A stretch of DNA of 64,000 nt from Dillenia suffruticosa (Eukaryota > Streptophyta > Magnoliopsida > Dilleniales > Dilleniaceae), in NCBI GenBank assembly GCA_033439265.1, contig JAVTVX010000012.1, positions 33,482,261 to 33,546,260 on the forward strand, written 5' to 3'. Of this stretch, positions 49,641-62,400 are shown piece by piece (the first letter of the stretch is position 1; each line of letters begins with the position of its first letter). The translations under genes and the position numbers were made by a program. Below the pieces are notes generated by a model. The model made no database searches and was not told where the DNA came from. It saw only the letters and a program-made list of their open reading frames with translations.

Positions 49641-50769
49641 TTGCATGGACACTTCACTAGCCGCAATTATTGAAGGGTAAAGTTGGCTGCATCACACCCA
49701 CCATGAGGACATCTTCATTTTGCCCCTCGAGAGTAGCTTTTTCCTTTTGTTAATTTGAACTTTATTGGAATGTGGACATACAATACTGATCAAATTACCG
49801 TGAGCTGGCCCGTCACCCAAAACTTGATGCCAGTTCCGTTGATTCTACGGTTTCCATTCAGAGTTTCAATTCAATTTGGAGCTTAACCAAAATAAGAAAA
49901 AAGAAAACACAGAGTTTAACCCTTGTGAATATTTAAAATAGGATAAATATTAGTAATGTTTTAATATTATTTTATTATGAAATAATTGAAGCCAGGAGTT
50001 AGTATTTGATGTTTGTGTAATTGTGTTCACTGGGAATAAAAAAGAGGAAATTGTTTTATGAGAGTAACACCACAAATCTTGTAAAACTTTCGGAATATTC
50101 ATTTAAACTTCAATCAAAATCAAATAATTCCCTGACTTTTAAACTTGCATTCATCTAACCTTCGGATTCGTCCACTCCCGATTTTTTGTTTTCCATTTTG
50201 TCATTTTTTATATTTTTTCGTCATGTTACCCTTAATATTTGGTAGGTAGAGAGAGAATAAGAGAGAGAAGTATACGATGCAGAGAGTGAAAATGTGCTCT
50301 TACTGGTTTGCGTGGTACTTTTCTTAGGTTAGGTTTTCTATTCCTTTACTTACCAAGGTTTTCTATTCCTTTTGCTCGGCCGGTGCTCTGGGTGTTACTG
50401 TCGGGCCATTCAACACCATGAAGGAGAGGAGTTAAACATAAGTATGTTACCAGCATGGAGTTTCCGCAAAAGTAAATAAATAAATCATGAATTATCTGTA
50501 ATCCAAACAGGGAAAAGAGCAGGCATTAGCCACTATACACGTCCCAGGTTTTTGTTGTTTATAATATGGCTCCAAAACTTTGCAATTTTCAATCTGACCC
50601 AATCACTATCTCCTTAAAGAGTCCTATGCCTTGTTGAGTGAGGTCTACGGCTCATACCCGGATGTTCTCTCCCTGTTGGCGAGAAAATTTCTTTCAACAG
50701 CTCTCAAGGAAGTCAACTCAAAATCTCAAGAAAATGAGAAAACTCCATTGTCATTTGAGTCCATAGCTT
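49641..50769. other. Intergenic DNA downstream of gene F
   Basis: No gene was seen. 49715-50163 is duplicated at 62740-63114. 50590-50769, the immediate 3' flank of gene F, is duplicated behind the pseudogene at 57850-58119. Confidence 0.65.
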
Positions 50770-53700
50770 TTATCGAGCTTCCATTTTGGTTATTGTCACC
50801 TCAGTCACCGAACATGGTTCTCTTAATCTATTCACCATTTTGTCAAGATTACTAGAAGATCTTCTCAAAATGAATGCAGGTTGCTTCGGAGAAGGCAGAC
50901 TTGTGTTGTTCCCCAACATTAAGACCACCTCAGACATTGCAGGTCGATCAGCAGCACATTCTTGCACGCACAGTAGCCCAACTTGGATGCATCTCAGTGC
51001 CTCGTACGAAGAGCCCGATTCCTCCAGTGATTTGTCAATTATCTCTAATGCTTTGTCTTGTTTCCACAATTCCCATACCTGAAATTTTTATCGCATCATC
51101 ACATAAATCAGGGATGCAATGATTGTTTCATTATAATTTTTTATTTGAAAATAAGCAAGAAGATCTACTTACAAATCCGATCAAGTTCAACGAGGGATGA
51201 TTTTGATAATCAACATTGTTTCTCTTGCCACTAATGATCTCTAATAATAGAACTCCAAAACTAAATATATCAGATTTTGTTGAGAACTTTCCAAAAATCA
51301 CGTACTCTGGGGACATGTATCCACTGGATTAGACAATATCAAGTAGATTAGTATTCTGCTATATAATTACTATGTAAGTTAAATTCATAAAATTTTTAAA
51401 TATTTTTTTGAATTTGAAAAATACTTACTAAGTGCCAACAATTCTCCTCGTCTTTGCTTGACTATGTTCCCCACCACAAATTTTGGCAATGCCAAAATCA
51501 GAAATTTTTGGATTTAGTTTGTTATCAAGAAGAATATTACTTGCCTTCAGATCTCTATGGATGATTTTTAATCTTGAATCTTGATGTAGATACACCAACC
51601 CTTTTGCAATCCCAACTATGATCTCATGGCATTTTCTCCAATTCAACTCCAATTTCCTTTTTTCATCTACAAAGACCCCATTCAGAGAATGAATATATCT
51701 CATATGCCTTGCTAAACACTATGAGAACAAAGTGACACGAGCCAAGTAAAAGGCCTCAAGAATAATACCAAAAATGAAATTGTCTAGGCTTTTGTTCGGC
51801 AAATACTCATAAACCAAAATCTTTTCATCTTTTTCAATGCAATAACCTAAAAGCTTCACAAGATTCTTGTGCTGAAGTTGTGCCATAAGCATCACTTCAT
51901 TCTTAAATTCTTGTGAGCCTTGTTCTGAACCTTTTGAAAGCCTTTTAACCGCAATCTCCACACCACTAGGTAACTGACCCTGAAATAAACATATTAAACC
52001 CCATCAGTTTCCATCTCATAATGTTTTTTATTTTGAAAATCTATGATAAGATAACACAAGAATGCCATGAAATAATTCATGAAAATTTATAATATTTGCC
52101 TTTTGCAGCGCTAACCTTATAAACAGAGCCAAAACCACCATGGCCAAGTTTGTTTGTAGAAGCGAAATTGTTTGTGGCTGCAATGATGGTCGTAAAATCA
52201 TAGAAAGGTACATCAGGATGAACACTACTTTCTTGAGAACCAGTTGCATTTGAATTTTCTTTAGAGCTTCTTAATTTACTTGTAATATGGACAAATGACC
52301 TATGTTTAAGTCGATTCGCTGTTCTCCAAGAAAACAAAAACAAAAACAAAAACAATTTAATGTTAGAATAATGTCTTTTAAAATAAATGTATTTGGAAAA
52401 TAAGTTTAAACTTTTTTACCTTTGAGCTTTTTCCTTCTAATGACTACTACCAGAAAAAGGGTTAACAACACTCCATCAATTGAGAATGAAATCACCAAAA
52501 CCTCTTTCCTTGAAAGGAATCCTTTATCCGGCTTTGCATTTTCCGCTGAATTGGGACAACATAAATGTGACATATATCATGAGGAAATTAGGTGCGAAAC
52601 TCTTATTCTTAGCCAACTTTCTTATATTTGATATTAGTTTCATTGATTTGATATATATATATATATACACATATGTTCTTTGGAAACATTTTAGGAAATC
52701 CACAAAATTGTTTCTGGAACCCCCATACATAGGTCCGCAAATTTTTCTTTTTCTTTTTTCCCTCCCAAATATGTCCCTTCAACTATGAAAAGTGAGAAAA
52801 TAGTTCCTACTGTAATTTTTCTGATAAAATAATCGATAATACATAAAAATATAAATTCTTTTTATTTTCAACAAAAATAAAAAAGAAAAGGAAAACATTC
52901 AAGAAAGAAGAAGGAAAAAACACTGGGGAAGCACTGTTAATCATCTCTCCCTCCAAATGTGAGAAAATAGTTCCTGCTATAATTCTTTGATAAAATAATC
53001 AATAATACATAAAAATATAAATTCTTTTTATTTTCAACAAAAATAAAACAGAAAAGGAAAACATTCAAGAAAGCAGAAAAAAAAACACTGGGGAAGCACT
53101 GTTAATCATCTCTCCCTCCTCCCTCCTCCCTCCTCCCTCCCCTGCGACAGCCCTCTCTCATCCCTGGTTGATTTGGGACTAAACCATTGGCCAGAAAACT
53201 AAGAAAACTGAAAATTGCAAAAACACTAAAATAAGTTGAATGCTTCCGATTCGTATATCAAAGATATGGAAAGGAATTAGTCCCAATGTATCAATTCTCA
53301 CTAACCCCCAACACAGAAAAATCTGCATTAAAAAAACCCACAAAACTTTCAGAATCTCCCGCAATTTCCACAGCACTCTACACAAAACTCAGCCCTTTCC
53401 AGGATCTTCTGATTGAACTGTCACCAATCCTCAACAAACATGAAAAAGCCCACCTTCCCACTCACTAAAACTACATTCTACAACCCAAACTAAGCAAATA
53501 ATAATTGTAGTAATTTCTTAAAAAAAAAAAAAAGAACACATTAGACATGTAATGGAGAAGATAGTAAAATGAAGAACCTGAAAGGGGAGGCTAAAGGGGT
53601 TCTTAAACCCACGTTAGGCAAAACATTCCTAAACCCATTTTTGCCTCCAATTTCACTGAGCTTTATCGGAGAATGCCATAGATGTGACCTCCATCTCATC

Positions 53701-56162
53701 ACTTATTTCTAATTTCTTCCCTTTTCTTCGATTCTACTTACCATCACCTTCTAATTATCCTCAATTTCTCTCTCCGCCATCAATTTTGTCGTTTGCTCAC
53801 CGGAAAACTCTCTCCGCGACACCACCGTTGCCCCACCAGCGGAAGTTCATTTTTCTTTGTCCTATTCTACCATCTTTCATCTTTTCAAACTAGATTGAAG
53901 CTCTATTCCATCATTTCAACTGGATCAGACTCTGCTTCCCGAGACCCAAACCAGGGACGTAAGAGATTAAAAGAGGGATGAGACGAGGGGCCGTTGTTGG
54001 GGAGAGCCGATGAACAGCCCTCCCCTGCTTTTTATTTATTTATTTACTTATTTAAAAAAAAAAAGGACATAAGAATATTTCTAATATTTTAAATGTTACG
54101 AGGTAATTTTGTAATTTTGTTAATATTTTAAATTGTTATGAATCAGGTCAAATCATGATAATATATTAATAATTTAATTTTTTTTTAAAATTTATTTGTT
54201 TGAACCTGTCTTTATGTTTTATAATAGTTCAAAATCTTAGAATTTGTATGATTTGTTTGCAATTTGACAAAATTTTATAAACAAATTTTAACTTCTATAA
54301 ACTTTGTCCTACTTTCTTTAAATAATATATAATATAAATTATATTAAAAATATATATTATATATAATTAATTAATCACGTCATCTATTAACGAATCAAAC
54401 TATATTTATAAATCAAACTAAATTAAATCAGAATAAAAACTCTATCAGTGATCGAACTTATTTAATCATATTAGACTGATTAAATTCGGTTAGAAATGGA
54501 TTTGACCTCCTATATTTGTCGCATGCAAAACTCGAATCCGAAATTTTATTTAAAAAATATTAGTATTTAATTACGGGATCAAAGTAGGTGTTGATACACT
54601 TATTTCTACTTAACCAACACAAATGGAGGATTGAATAGATTATTTACAAATAATTTTTCAAAAAAAAAATTATTAAGATTACCTTTATTTAAAATATAAA
54701 CTGCGTCTCTAATAAAGTAAATCATCATTTATTTGAAATATGTTATTTATAAATCATAAAATAATAAATTTATTTCAAATTCAAATTACATATACATGTA
54801 TTAAAACATAGTTAGTCAAACAACATACACACATGTCATCTTTTACCAAATAATAGAAAAACAATCATATAATAAACAAAATGAATACGACAGTGTACCT
54901 AATGTAATCGAATCAACACGAACAAACAAATCGAATCCCCGTTCAGGCGTTGGTCTCATGTCCATCAATTCCCCAAACCACATCAAGCAAACATTTTCCT
55001 TCCCATCCCCAAGAACTGTTGCATAGGCGGTGCATGAACAATTTCCCAGGCATTGTTGCAGACATTCGAAGCTGTTCACAAACTTTGTAGCCCCAACCAA
55101 CAAAGCGTCAGGTAACTTCACCTGTGCAACTTTCATAAAACCTTCTCCATTTCTACACATGGAAATATTTTGCTCTCTAACACACCCGCCTGACCCGTCT
55201 CTCAAATGCCAATCCCTAGGTGACTTTGGCTCAAACCCGGGCAAGCAGGAGCACTCAAAGAGAATAGTGGCATCAGGGGCACAAATGCTATAAGCTCCAC
55301 AATGCCTATACTCATCACAAATATCCTTAGGAAATGACCAAATTGAATTCCATCGATTATCTCTCTCATTCCATGTATACCTAGAAAAAGATCCAGAATC
55401 ATCTAACACGAGCTTCGTGGCTATGGAGGAATTATCTATGGTGTAAGAGTAAAGAACTCCATCTTGGTTTCTAGAAAAAAAAAACCTAACCGGATTGCCT
55501 TGAAACATTTTTGGGGATGGCCAGGGCCACGGTCCAATCCTCCAAAGTCTGGCTGATCCCTTGTACAAAAAAAACTGCAACGATCCGCTCAGGTCCAACT
55601 CAAACATATAATCACCTTGACCAGGGTCATCGCTTGATCTCCAAGATGTTAAGAACCGGTTCTGACCGGTTTTTCGGTCTAGCCCAATTTTCATGCCAGG
55701 AAGCATAGTGTCTGTTGGGTGATCAAAGCTTTGCCAAGCATAAAGTGTGCTATTTTCCTCAACCAAAACCAAATTTCCTGAGTCCAAGAGCTGAATGTGG
55801 GAACTCTTGGATGAAACATTTGCAGACCAAGCAAGAGTGCTTCTATTCGCATCGTACAAAAGAAGATTACCCCATTGGTCAATCAAAAGAACTCCGGATG
55901 TATTGTTGATTGGATTTTCTCTATTGGCGACCCACACAATGTTCTTCTCAATCACTTTGTTGTACCAAACTCCGACATATCGTCTACTAGATGAATTGTT
56001 GGGGGTGAAGAATCCAAGAGCAAAAGTTTCATTTTTTGATACGAGCACATCCCCATCTCTAAGGAATTGATTTGGGTATATAGTATCTATAGAGAAAGAA
56101 ATTTTGATACAAAATACCAGAACTAAAATCCTTGATATTGAGTGGAACCCTTTGTAATCCAT
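50770..56162 (-). CDS. F: complete S-domain receptor-like Ser/Thr kinase, 833 aa
   Basis: Exons in coding order: 56162-54899, 52545-52420, 52318-52116, 51979-51769, 51666-51429, 51323-51173, 51078-50770. All are GT-AG, in phase; the sum is 2502 nt. The ATG at 56162 ([10 protein letters not shown]) gives the family's 1264-nt exon 1; earlier in-frame ATGs lie upstream of the signal peptide and are rejected. Domains: lectin with [17 protein letters not shown] motif, EGF-like, PAN, transmembrane helix in exon 2, kinase with Lys543, HRD 638-640 and DFG 658-660 (DFGIAK). Intron 1 is 2.35 kb and carries a CT-rich block found three times in the window. It is the parent or sister of the pseudogene at 58120-62400. 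Confidence 0.93.
52793..53121. repeat. 167-bp tandem duplication in intron 1 of gene F
   Basis: Two head-to-tail copies (52793-52959 and 52960-53121) share GAGAAAATAGTTCCT at the start and AATCATCTCTCCCTCC at the end. They differ by a few substitutions and small indels. The pseudogene's intron has one comparable copy. Confidence 0.8.
53160..53995. repeat. CT-rich block, copy 1 (others at 60270-61135 and 63115-63647)
   Basis: This block of about 0.85 kb is conserved between the introns 1 of F and its pseudogene copy, and partly again near the right edge. It contains a pyrimidine-rich stretch with a conserved short open frame on the + strand (FLSPPSI...FAHRK...). On the minus strand it has a landmark ATGGCATTCTCCGATAAAG. 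It may be a captured gene 5' end; I do not recognise it. Confidence 0.55.
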
Positions 56163-58119
56163 GACGGATAGCTTGGAGGAAGACACCATTATATTTTGGA
56201 CTAAAAGGCCTGACCAAGAATCTAAATGAATGTTCAAACTCTGGAAGTGATCTGTGAGACTTGAGGTCAAAACACCTGTCGCTCTTATTAGCATAGAAAA
56301 TTTCAACCAACTAGCAATTATCCATCTTTAATTATATATATATATATATATATCCCTAAATGGCCAAAATGTAACATCTCCTGTCAAATCTTGTTTCTGG
56401 AATCCTCGTTCCCTCTCGGCTGGATCCTTTTGAATTTTCTTACTTTTCTTTGTGCGGTTTCGAACGGGTGGTTATTTCAACCAATTGGGAGCATCTGAAT
56501 TCTTTCTTTTTCCATTATTCTGGACCACTTGATTATTTCAACTAATTGACCCATAACACTTCTTGGAAATTTCCTATGCTTAATTGTCAAACTTGGTTTA
56601 TTACACCTCTAATGCACAAAAATTTTTCAGAACTAACGTTCTTTCATTTTTGAAACATTTTTTGTTTCGAAACAAAAATTTTAATATTTTTTATATTGAC
56701 ACATTTTTCATATTTAATAAATTTTTGTTTATTTGATTATAATTTTTATTTTTTATATTATTCATCTTTTGACTAATACTTATATATTTAATTATTTTAT
56801 ATTTTTATCGTAAAATATGACTATCCTATTATTTTTATAAAATAATTAATATTTATTAAGAAAGTTTATTTTTTTTATATTTGTGCATTTGTCCATATTT
56901 TCGTTTCTGTATTCTTATAAAATATCACTTCTCCATATCTTTTTGTTTTCATTTTCGTTTCCCTGAACATCTTTTAATAATGTATTCTTCAAGTAGACCA
57001 TAAAAATATTTATTTTATTGAATTATGATTTATCATCTACCTTCATGACCAAAGTGTAAAAATCAAAACCAAATTCGGCCAAAGCAGAGTTTGTGTTCAC
57101 TTATTAATTATGGAATTTGAGCTTGAACAAACTGTTATTTGAGTTGAGCTCCATTTGAATATGAAAATATTTATTTCATGAATTACATAATGAAAGGAAA
57201 AATTCATAGTTAAATTTGTCAAATTCAAACTGTTGAGCTTGAAAATTTCTGAGAAACCCTAACCCTAGAGTTTGGCTCTTGGTCCCATCTATCTATCAAT
57301 TCTACGTCTCTCTTTTATTTACTTATTTATTTCTTTTTCTGGGCATTTTTTCCTTTTTTTTTTTAATTGTCCATGAGTTCAAAGGCTACTTGCAATGAAA
57401 ATTTAACTATGATTCAACAAATTTTCTTATTTTTCCTTTCATTATCTAAATTCATGAAAGTTTGCAAGAAACTTTGGCCATCAAACACTTCAAAAGACAA
57501 TTTTTTTTTTTTTTTTTTTTTTTTTGGAATTCATTAGTGCATGCCTTGCCTTGATTATGAAGTCAATTTCAAATGCGAACGCACAGTTTTTTTGGACCAA
57601 ATTCCAAGTGCATGATTTGATGTTCGCATAGCATGTCGTCCACGTAGGATAAAAATTAGAAAATTTTGTGACAGCTATATATTATCAAAAAATATTATGC
57701 AAATTGAAAATTCTGTGAAATTGGATCGATTCAGAGTTAACAATTTTTATCTTTAATTTAACTCTTAAAATTTATTTTTTTTTTCAAATTTTAAATTAAA
57801 AAAAGGCTATAAGTAAATGAAAACTCTTAATTAACATTTATACGTATGTAATTTTCAAGCTGACCCAATCACCATCTCCTTAAAGAGTCCTTTTAATCAA
57901 AAACGGAGGATAGAGAAAGTGAGAGGGTGGGGGGGGGGGGGAGAGAGGGAGAGAGAGAGTCCTTAAAGAGTCCTTTGCCATGTTGAGTGAGGTCTTTGCC
58001 TTGTACCCGGTTGTTCTCTCCCTACTGCCTAGAAAATTTCTTTGTACTGCTTTCAAGGGAGTAAAACTCAAAAACTCAAGAAAATGAGCAAACTCCATTG
58101 TCACTTGCGTCAATAGCTT
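56163..58119. other. Intergenic DNA between gene F and its pseudogene copy
   Basis: No gene was seen. A TA microsatellite lies at 56334-56352 about 175 bp before the F start codon. 56650-56975 and 56990-57170 resemble parts of the region upstream of gene D. A T-run of about 26 lies near 57500. At 57890-57970 an insertion of about 77 bp with G12 and GA runs is bracketed by CCTTAAAGAGTCCT. Confidence 0.6.
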
Positions 58120-60269
58120 TTATCGAGCTTCAATTATAGTTATTGACACCTCACGTGCTGTACACGGTTCTCCTAATTTATTCATCAATTTGTCAAGATT
58201 ACTAGAAGATCTCAAAATGAATGCAGGTTGCTTCGGAGAAGGCAAACTTGTGTTATTCCCCAACATGAAGACCACCTTAGACATTGCAGGTCGATCATCA
58301 GCACATTCTTGCACGCACAGTAGCCCAACTCGGATGCATCTCAATGCCTCGTACGAAAAGCCCGGTTCCTCCGGTGAACTGTCAATTATCTCTAACGCCT
58401 TGTCTTGTTTCCACAGTTCCCACACCTGAAATTTTTATGCATCATCACATAAATCAGGGATGCGTTATGATTTTTTATTTAAAAATAAGCAAGAAGATCT
58501 ACTTACAAATCCGATCAAGTTCCACAAGGGATGGTTTTGGTAAAAAAAAAAACATTGGTCCTCTTGCCACTGATGATCTCTAATGGCGAAACCCCAAAAC
58601 TAAATACGTCAGATATTGTTGAGAAGTTTCCAAAAACAATATACTCCGGGGACATGTACCCACTAGATTAGACAATATCAAACGGATAAGTATTTTGCTA
58701 TACAATTACTATGGGGGTTAAATTCATAAAAATTCTAAACATTTTCTTGAATTTAAAATTATTTACTAAGCGCCAACAATTCTCCTTGTGTTTGCTTGAC
58801 TGTGTTCCCCACCACATATTTTGACAATGCCAATATCAGAAATTTTTGGGTTTAATTTGTTATCAAGAAGAATATTATTTGCTTTTGGATCTCTATGGAT
58901 AATTTTTAAACTCGAATCTTGATGCAAATAGACCATCCCTTTTGCAATCCCAATTATGATCTCACAGCATTCTCTCCGATTCAACTTAAATTTCCTTTTT
59001 CATCTACAAAGACCACATTCAGAGAATGAATATATATAAGTCGCTTTGCTAACCCTACCATAAGAATAAAGTGACACAAGCAAAGTAAAAGGCCTAAAGA
59101 ATAATATCCAAAATAAAATTGTCTAGGCTTTTGTTTGCCAAGTACTCATAAACCAAAATCTTTTCATCTTTTTCGATGCCCAAAAGCTTCACAAGATTCT
59201 TATGCTGAAGTTGTGCCATAAGCATCACTTCATTCTTAAATTCTTCTGAGCCTTGTCTTGAATCTTTTGAAAGTCTTTTTACTGCAATCTCCACACCACT
59301 ACATAGCTGACCCTGAAATAAACATGTCAAACCCCATCATTTTCTATCTTATGATGTTTTTACTTTGAAAATCTGAAATAAGATTACATAAGAATGCCAT
59401 GAAAAAATTCATGGAGATTTATAGTAATTGCCTTTTGCAGCACTAACCTTATAAACAGATCCAAACCACCATGGCCAAGTTTGTTTGAAGAAACGAAATT
59501 GTTTGCGGCTGCGATGATGGTAGTAAAATCATAGAAAGGTACACTACTTTGTCGAGAACCAGTTGCATTTGAATTTTCTTTAGAGCTTCTCAATAACAGT
59601 TTATGTTTCTGTCGATTCGCTGTTCTCCAAAACAATAAAAATGAAAACAATTTAATGTTAAAATAATATCTTTTAAAACAAATGAAGGTAGAAAATAAAT
59701 TTAAATTTTTATACCTTTTACTTTTTTCCTTCTAATCGATTGGATGTAAACTACTTCCAGAAAAAGAGTTAACAACACACCATCTATTGAGAATGCAATC
59801 ACCAAATGCTCTTTCTTTGAAAGGAAGCCTTTATTCTTCTTTGTATTTTTCGCTGAATTGGGACAATAGTAACGTGTCATGTGTCACAAGAAAATTAAAT
59901 AACAAACTCTTATTCTTAGCCAACTGTCTTATATTTGATATAAGTTTCAATGATTTGACATGTATACATGATTCTTTGGAAAACATTTCAGGAAAACCAA
60001 AATTGTATCGTGAGCCGGGGGTTATGAATAGGTCCGGAAATTTTATTTCTTTTATTTTTTCCAAATATGTCCCTTCAACTATGAAAAGCGAGAAAATAGG
60101 TCCTGCTATAATTTTTTTTGATAAAATAGTAAATAACATATAAAAATATAAATACGTTTTATTTTCACAAAAATAAAAAAAAAAAACAAAAGAAAAAGAA
60201 AACATTCAAGAAAGAAAGAAAAATAGGTCCTGCTGTTAGCCATCCCCCCCACCCCCCCTCTTCTCAAAT

Positions 60270-61135
60270 CCCGCGTTGATTTGGGACTAAACCAATGGTC
60301 ACAAAACTAAGAAAACTGAAAATTGCAAAACCACTAAAATAAGCTGAAGGCTTCCGATTCGTATATCAAAGATATGGTAAGGAATTAGTCCCAATGTATC
60401 AATTCTCACTAACCCCCAACACAGAAGAATCTTGCAAAAAAAAAAAAAAAAAAAAAAAAGCCCCGCAAAACTTTCAGAACCTCCCGCCATTACCACATCA
60501 CTCTACACAAAACTCAGCACTTTCCAGGAACTTCTGATTGAACTGTCACCAATCCTCAACAAACATGAAAACCCACCTTCCCACTCACTAAAACAAAGCG
60601 ATTGATAATTGTTGTAGTTTCTGAAAAAAAAAAAAGGGACAAAGAAAAGGGAACACATTAAATATGTAATAGAGGAGAGGTAAAATGAAGAACCTGAAAG
60701 GGGAGGCTAAAAGGTTTCTTAAACGCCCACGTTTGGCAAAACATTCTTAAACCCATTTTTTGCGTCCAATTTCACCGAGCTTTATCGGAGAATGCCATAG
60801 CTGCGACCTCCATCTCATTTCTTTGTTTCTAATTTCTTCCCTTTTCTTCGATTCTACTTACCATAACCTTCTAATCATCCTCAATTTTCTCTCCCCGCCA
60901 TCAATGTTGTCGTTTGCTCACCGGGAAGCTCTCTCCGCGATACCGCCGTCGCCCCACCACCGGAAGTACATTTTTCTTTGTCCTATTCTGCCTTCTTTCA
61001 TCTTTTCAAACTAGATTGAAGCTCTGTTCCATCATTTCAAATGGATCAGAGTCTGATTTCCGAGCCCCAAACCAGGGACGTGAGAGATTAAGAGAGGGGA
61101 TGGGAGGGGTGGTCGTATAGGGGGAGAGACGATGA
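60270..61135. repeat. CT-rich block, copy 2, in intron 1 of psi-G
   Basis: It aligns with 53160-53995 throughout. It includes an A-run of about 23 near 60435-60458 that is much shorter in copy 1. Confidence 0.55.
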
Positions 61136-61705
61136 AAGGTGCTCCCTTTTTTTAATTTTTTTAAATGAAAAAAAATCTTTAATACTTTTTAGTTTTTATT
61201 TTTTAGAAAAGGGTCTTGAGGAGGGACTAATTTTGTAATTTAAAGGGACTAATTTAAAAATCTTTAATTTTGCCATCCTACATGGTTAGGAGAGGTCTTT
61301 AAAAAAAAGTTATGAGATAATTTTGTAATTTTTCAATATTTTAAATTGTTATAAATCAGGTGATAAGGTATAAATAATTTAAATTTATTATGAAAATTAT
61401 TAATTTCAACCGCACTTATTTTTTTAATAATAGGTCAAAATCTTAGAATTTGTATGATTTATTTGCAATTTGACAAAATTTTATAAACAAATATTAATTT
61501 CTATAAAATTTGTCTACTATCTATAAATAATATATAATATAAATTATATTTAAAATATACATTTTATATAGTTAATCAATCACGTCATCTATTAACAAAT
61601 CAAATTAGATTTATAAATCGAATTAAATTAAGTCAGAATAGAAAACTCATAAGCAATTAGATTTATTTAACTACGTTGTATATAATTAAATTCGATTTAT
61701 TTTTT

Positions 61706-61915
61706 AGAAAATTATTATTATTATTATTATTTTATCAAGATTAGGTCACTAACCCAGTATTCGGGGTTTCGTCCCGATTAATCTGGGTCGATCAATTACA
61801 GGTTTCAATTGAGAGGGCAGATCTCTAATGTTGATTTTTCTGTTCCTATGGAGGATCGAACTCCCGACCATGGTTAAGGAGTATCAGTTTTTGAACCAAC
61901 TGAGTCATCAGACGT
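61706..61915 (-). mobile_element. tRNA-derived SINE in intron 1 of psi-G
   Basis: Minus-strand A-box TGACTCAGTTGG (61907-61896) and B-box GAGTTCGATCC (61863-61853) are followed downstream by a (AAT)n tail (plus-strand TTATTATTATT at about 61706-61732). The equivalent part of gene F's intron (about 54490-54560) lacks it, so it probably inserted after the F/psi-G duplication. Confidence 0.6.
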
Positions 61916-62400
61916 CAGTAAAAAATTATTTTATTAAGATTTCCTTTACCTAAAATATAAACTGTGCCCTCTAATAAAGCGAACCACTATTTATTTGAAA
62001 TATGTAATTTATAAATTATAAAATAATTTAATTATTTCAAATGCAAATCATATATGCATGTACTGAAGAATGGTTAGTCAATAAAAAACACACACAATCA
62101 TCTTTTATCAAATAAAAGAAAAAACAACATATAATAAACAGAATGAATACGATAATGTACCAAATGTAATCGAATCAACATGACAAACAAATTGATTCCC
62201 CATTCAGATTTTGGTCTCACGTCCATCAACTCCCCAAACCACATCAAGCAAACATTTTCCTTCTCATCCCCAAGAGTTGTTGCATAGGCGGTGCATGAAC
62301 AATTTCTCAGGCATTGTTGTTGCCGACATTCCAAGCTGTTCACAAACTTTGTACCCCCAACCAACAAAGTGTCAGGTAACTTCATCCGTGCCACAATAAA

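Larger units (their letters stand above)
58120..62400 (-). pseudogene. psi-G: tandem copy of gene F with broken S-domain and dead kinase
   Basis: Exon 7 (58425-58120) is open. Exon 6 (about 58665-58510) has a frameshift at a T/A run. Exon 5 (about 59000-58760) is shifted near its start and encodes HRDPK instead of HRDLK and DIG instead of DFG. Exon 4 (about 59314-59112) has lost two codons (LLG directly before IEKDEK) and its donor is GA. Exon 3 lost one base inside the Gly-rich loop. Exon 1 (about 62400-62155) keeps only the PAN end, with a one-base frameshift before the donor; the lectin and S-locus parts are gone. Intron sequences remain clearly alignable with gene F. Confidence 0.9.

Noticed and set aside
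53684..53981. Short + strand open frame conserved in the three CT-rich blocks
   Set aside because: Conservation is explained by duplication of the block; the three versions differ in start, length and end and have no domain. Kept only as a repeat and a finding.
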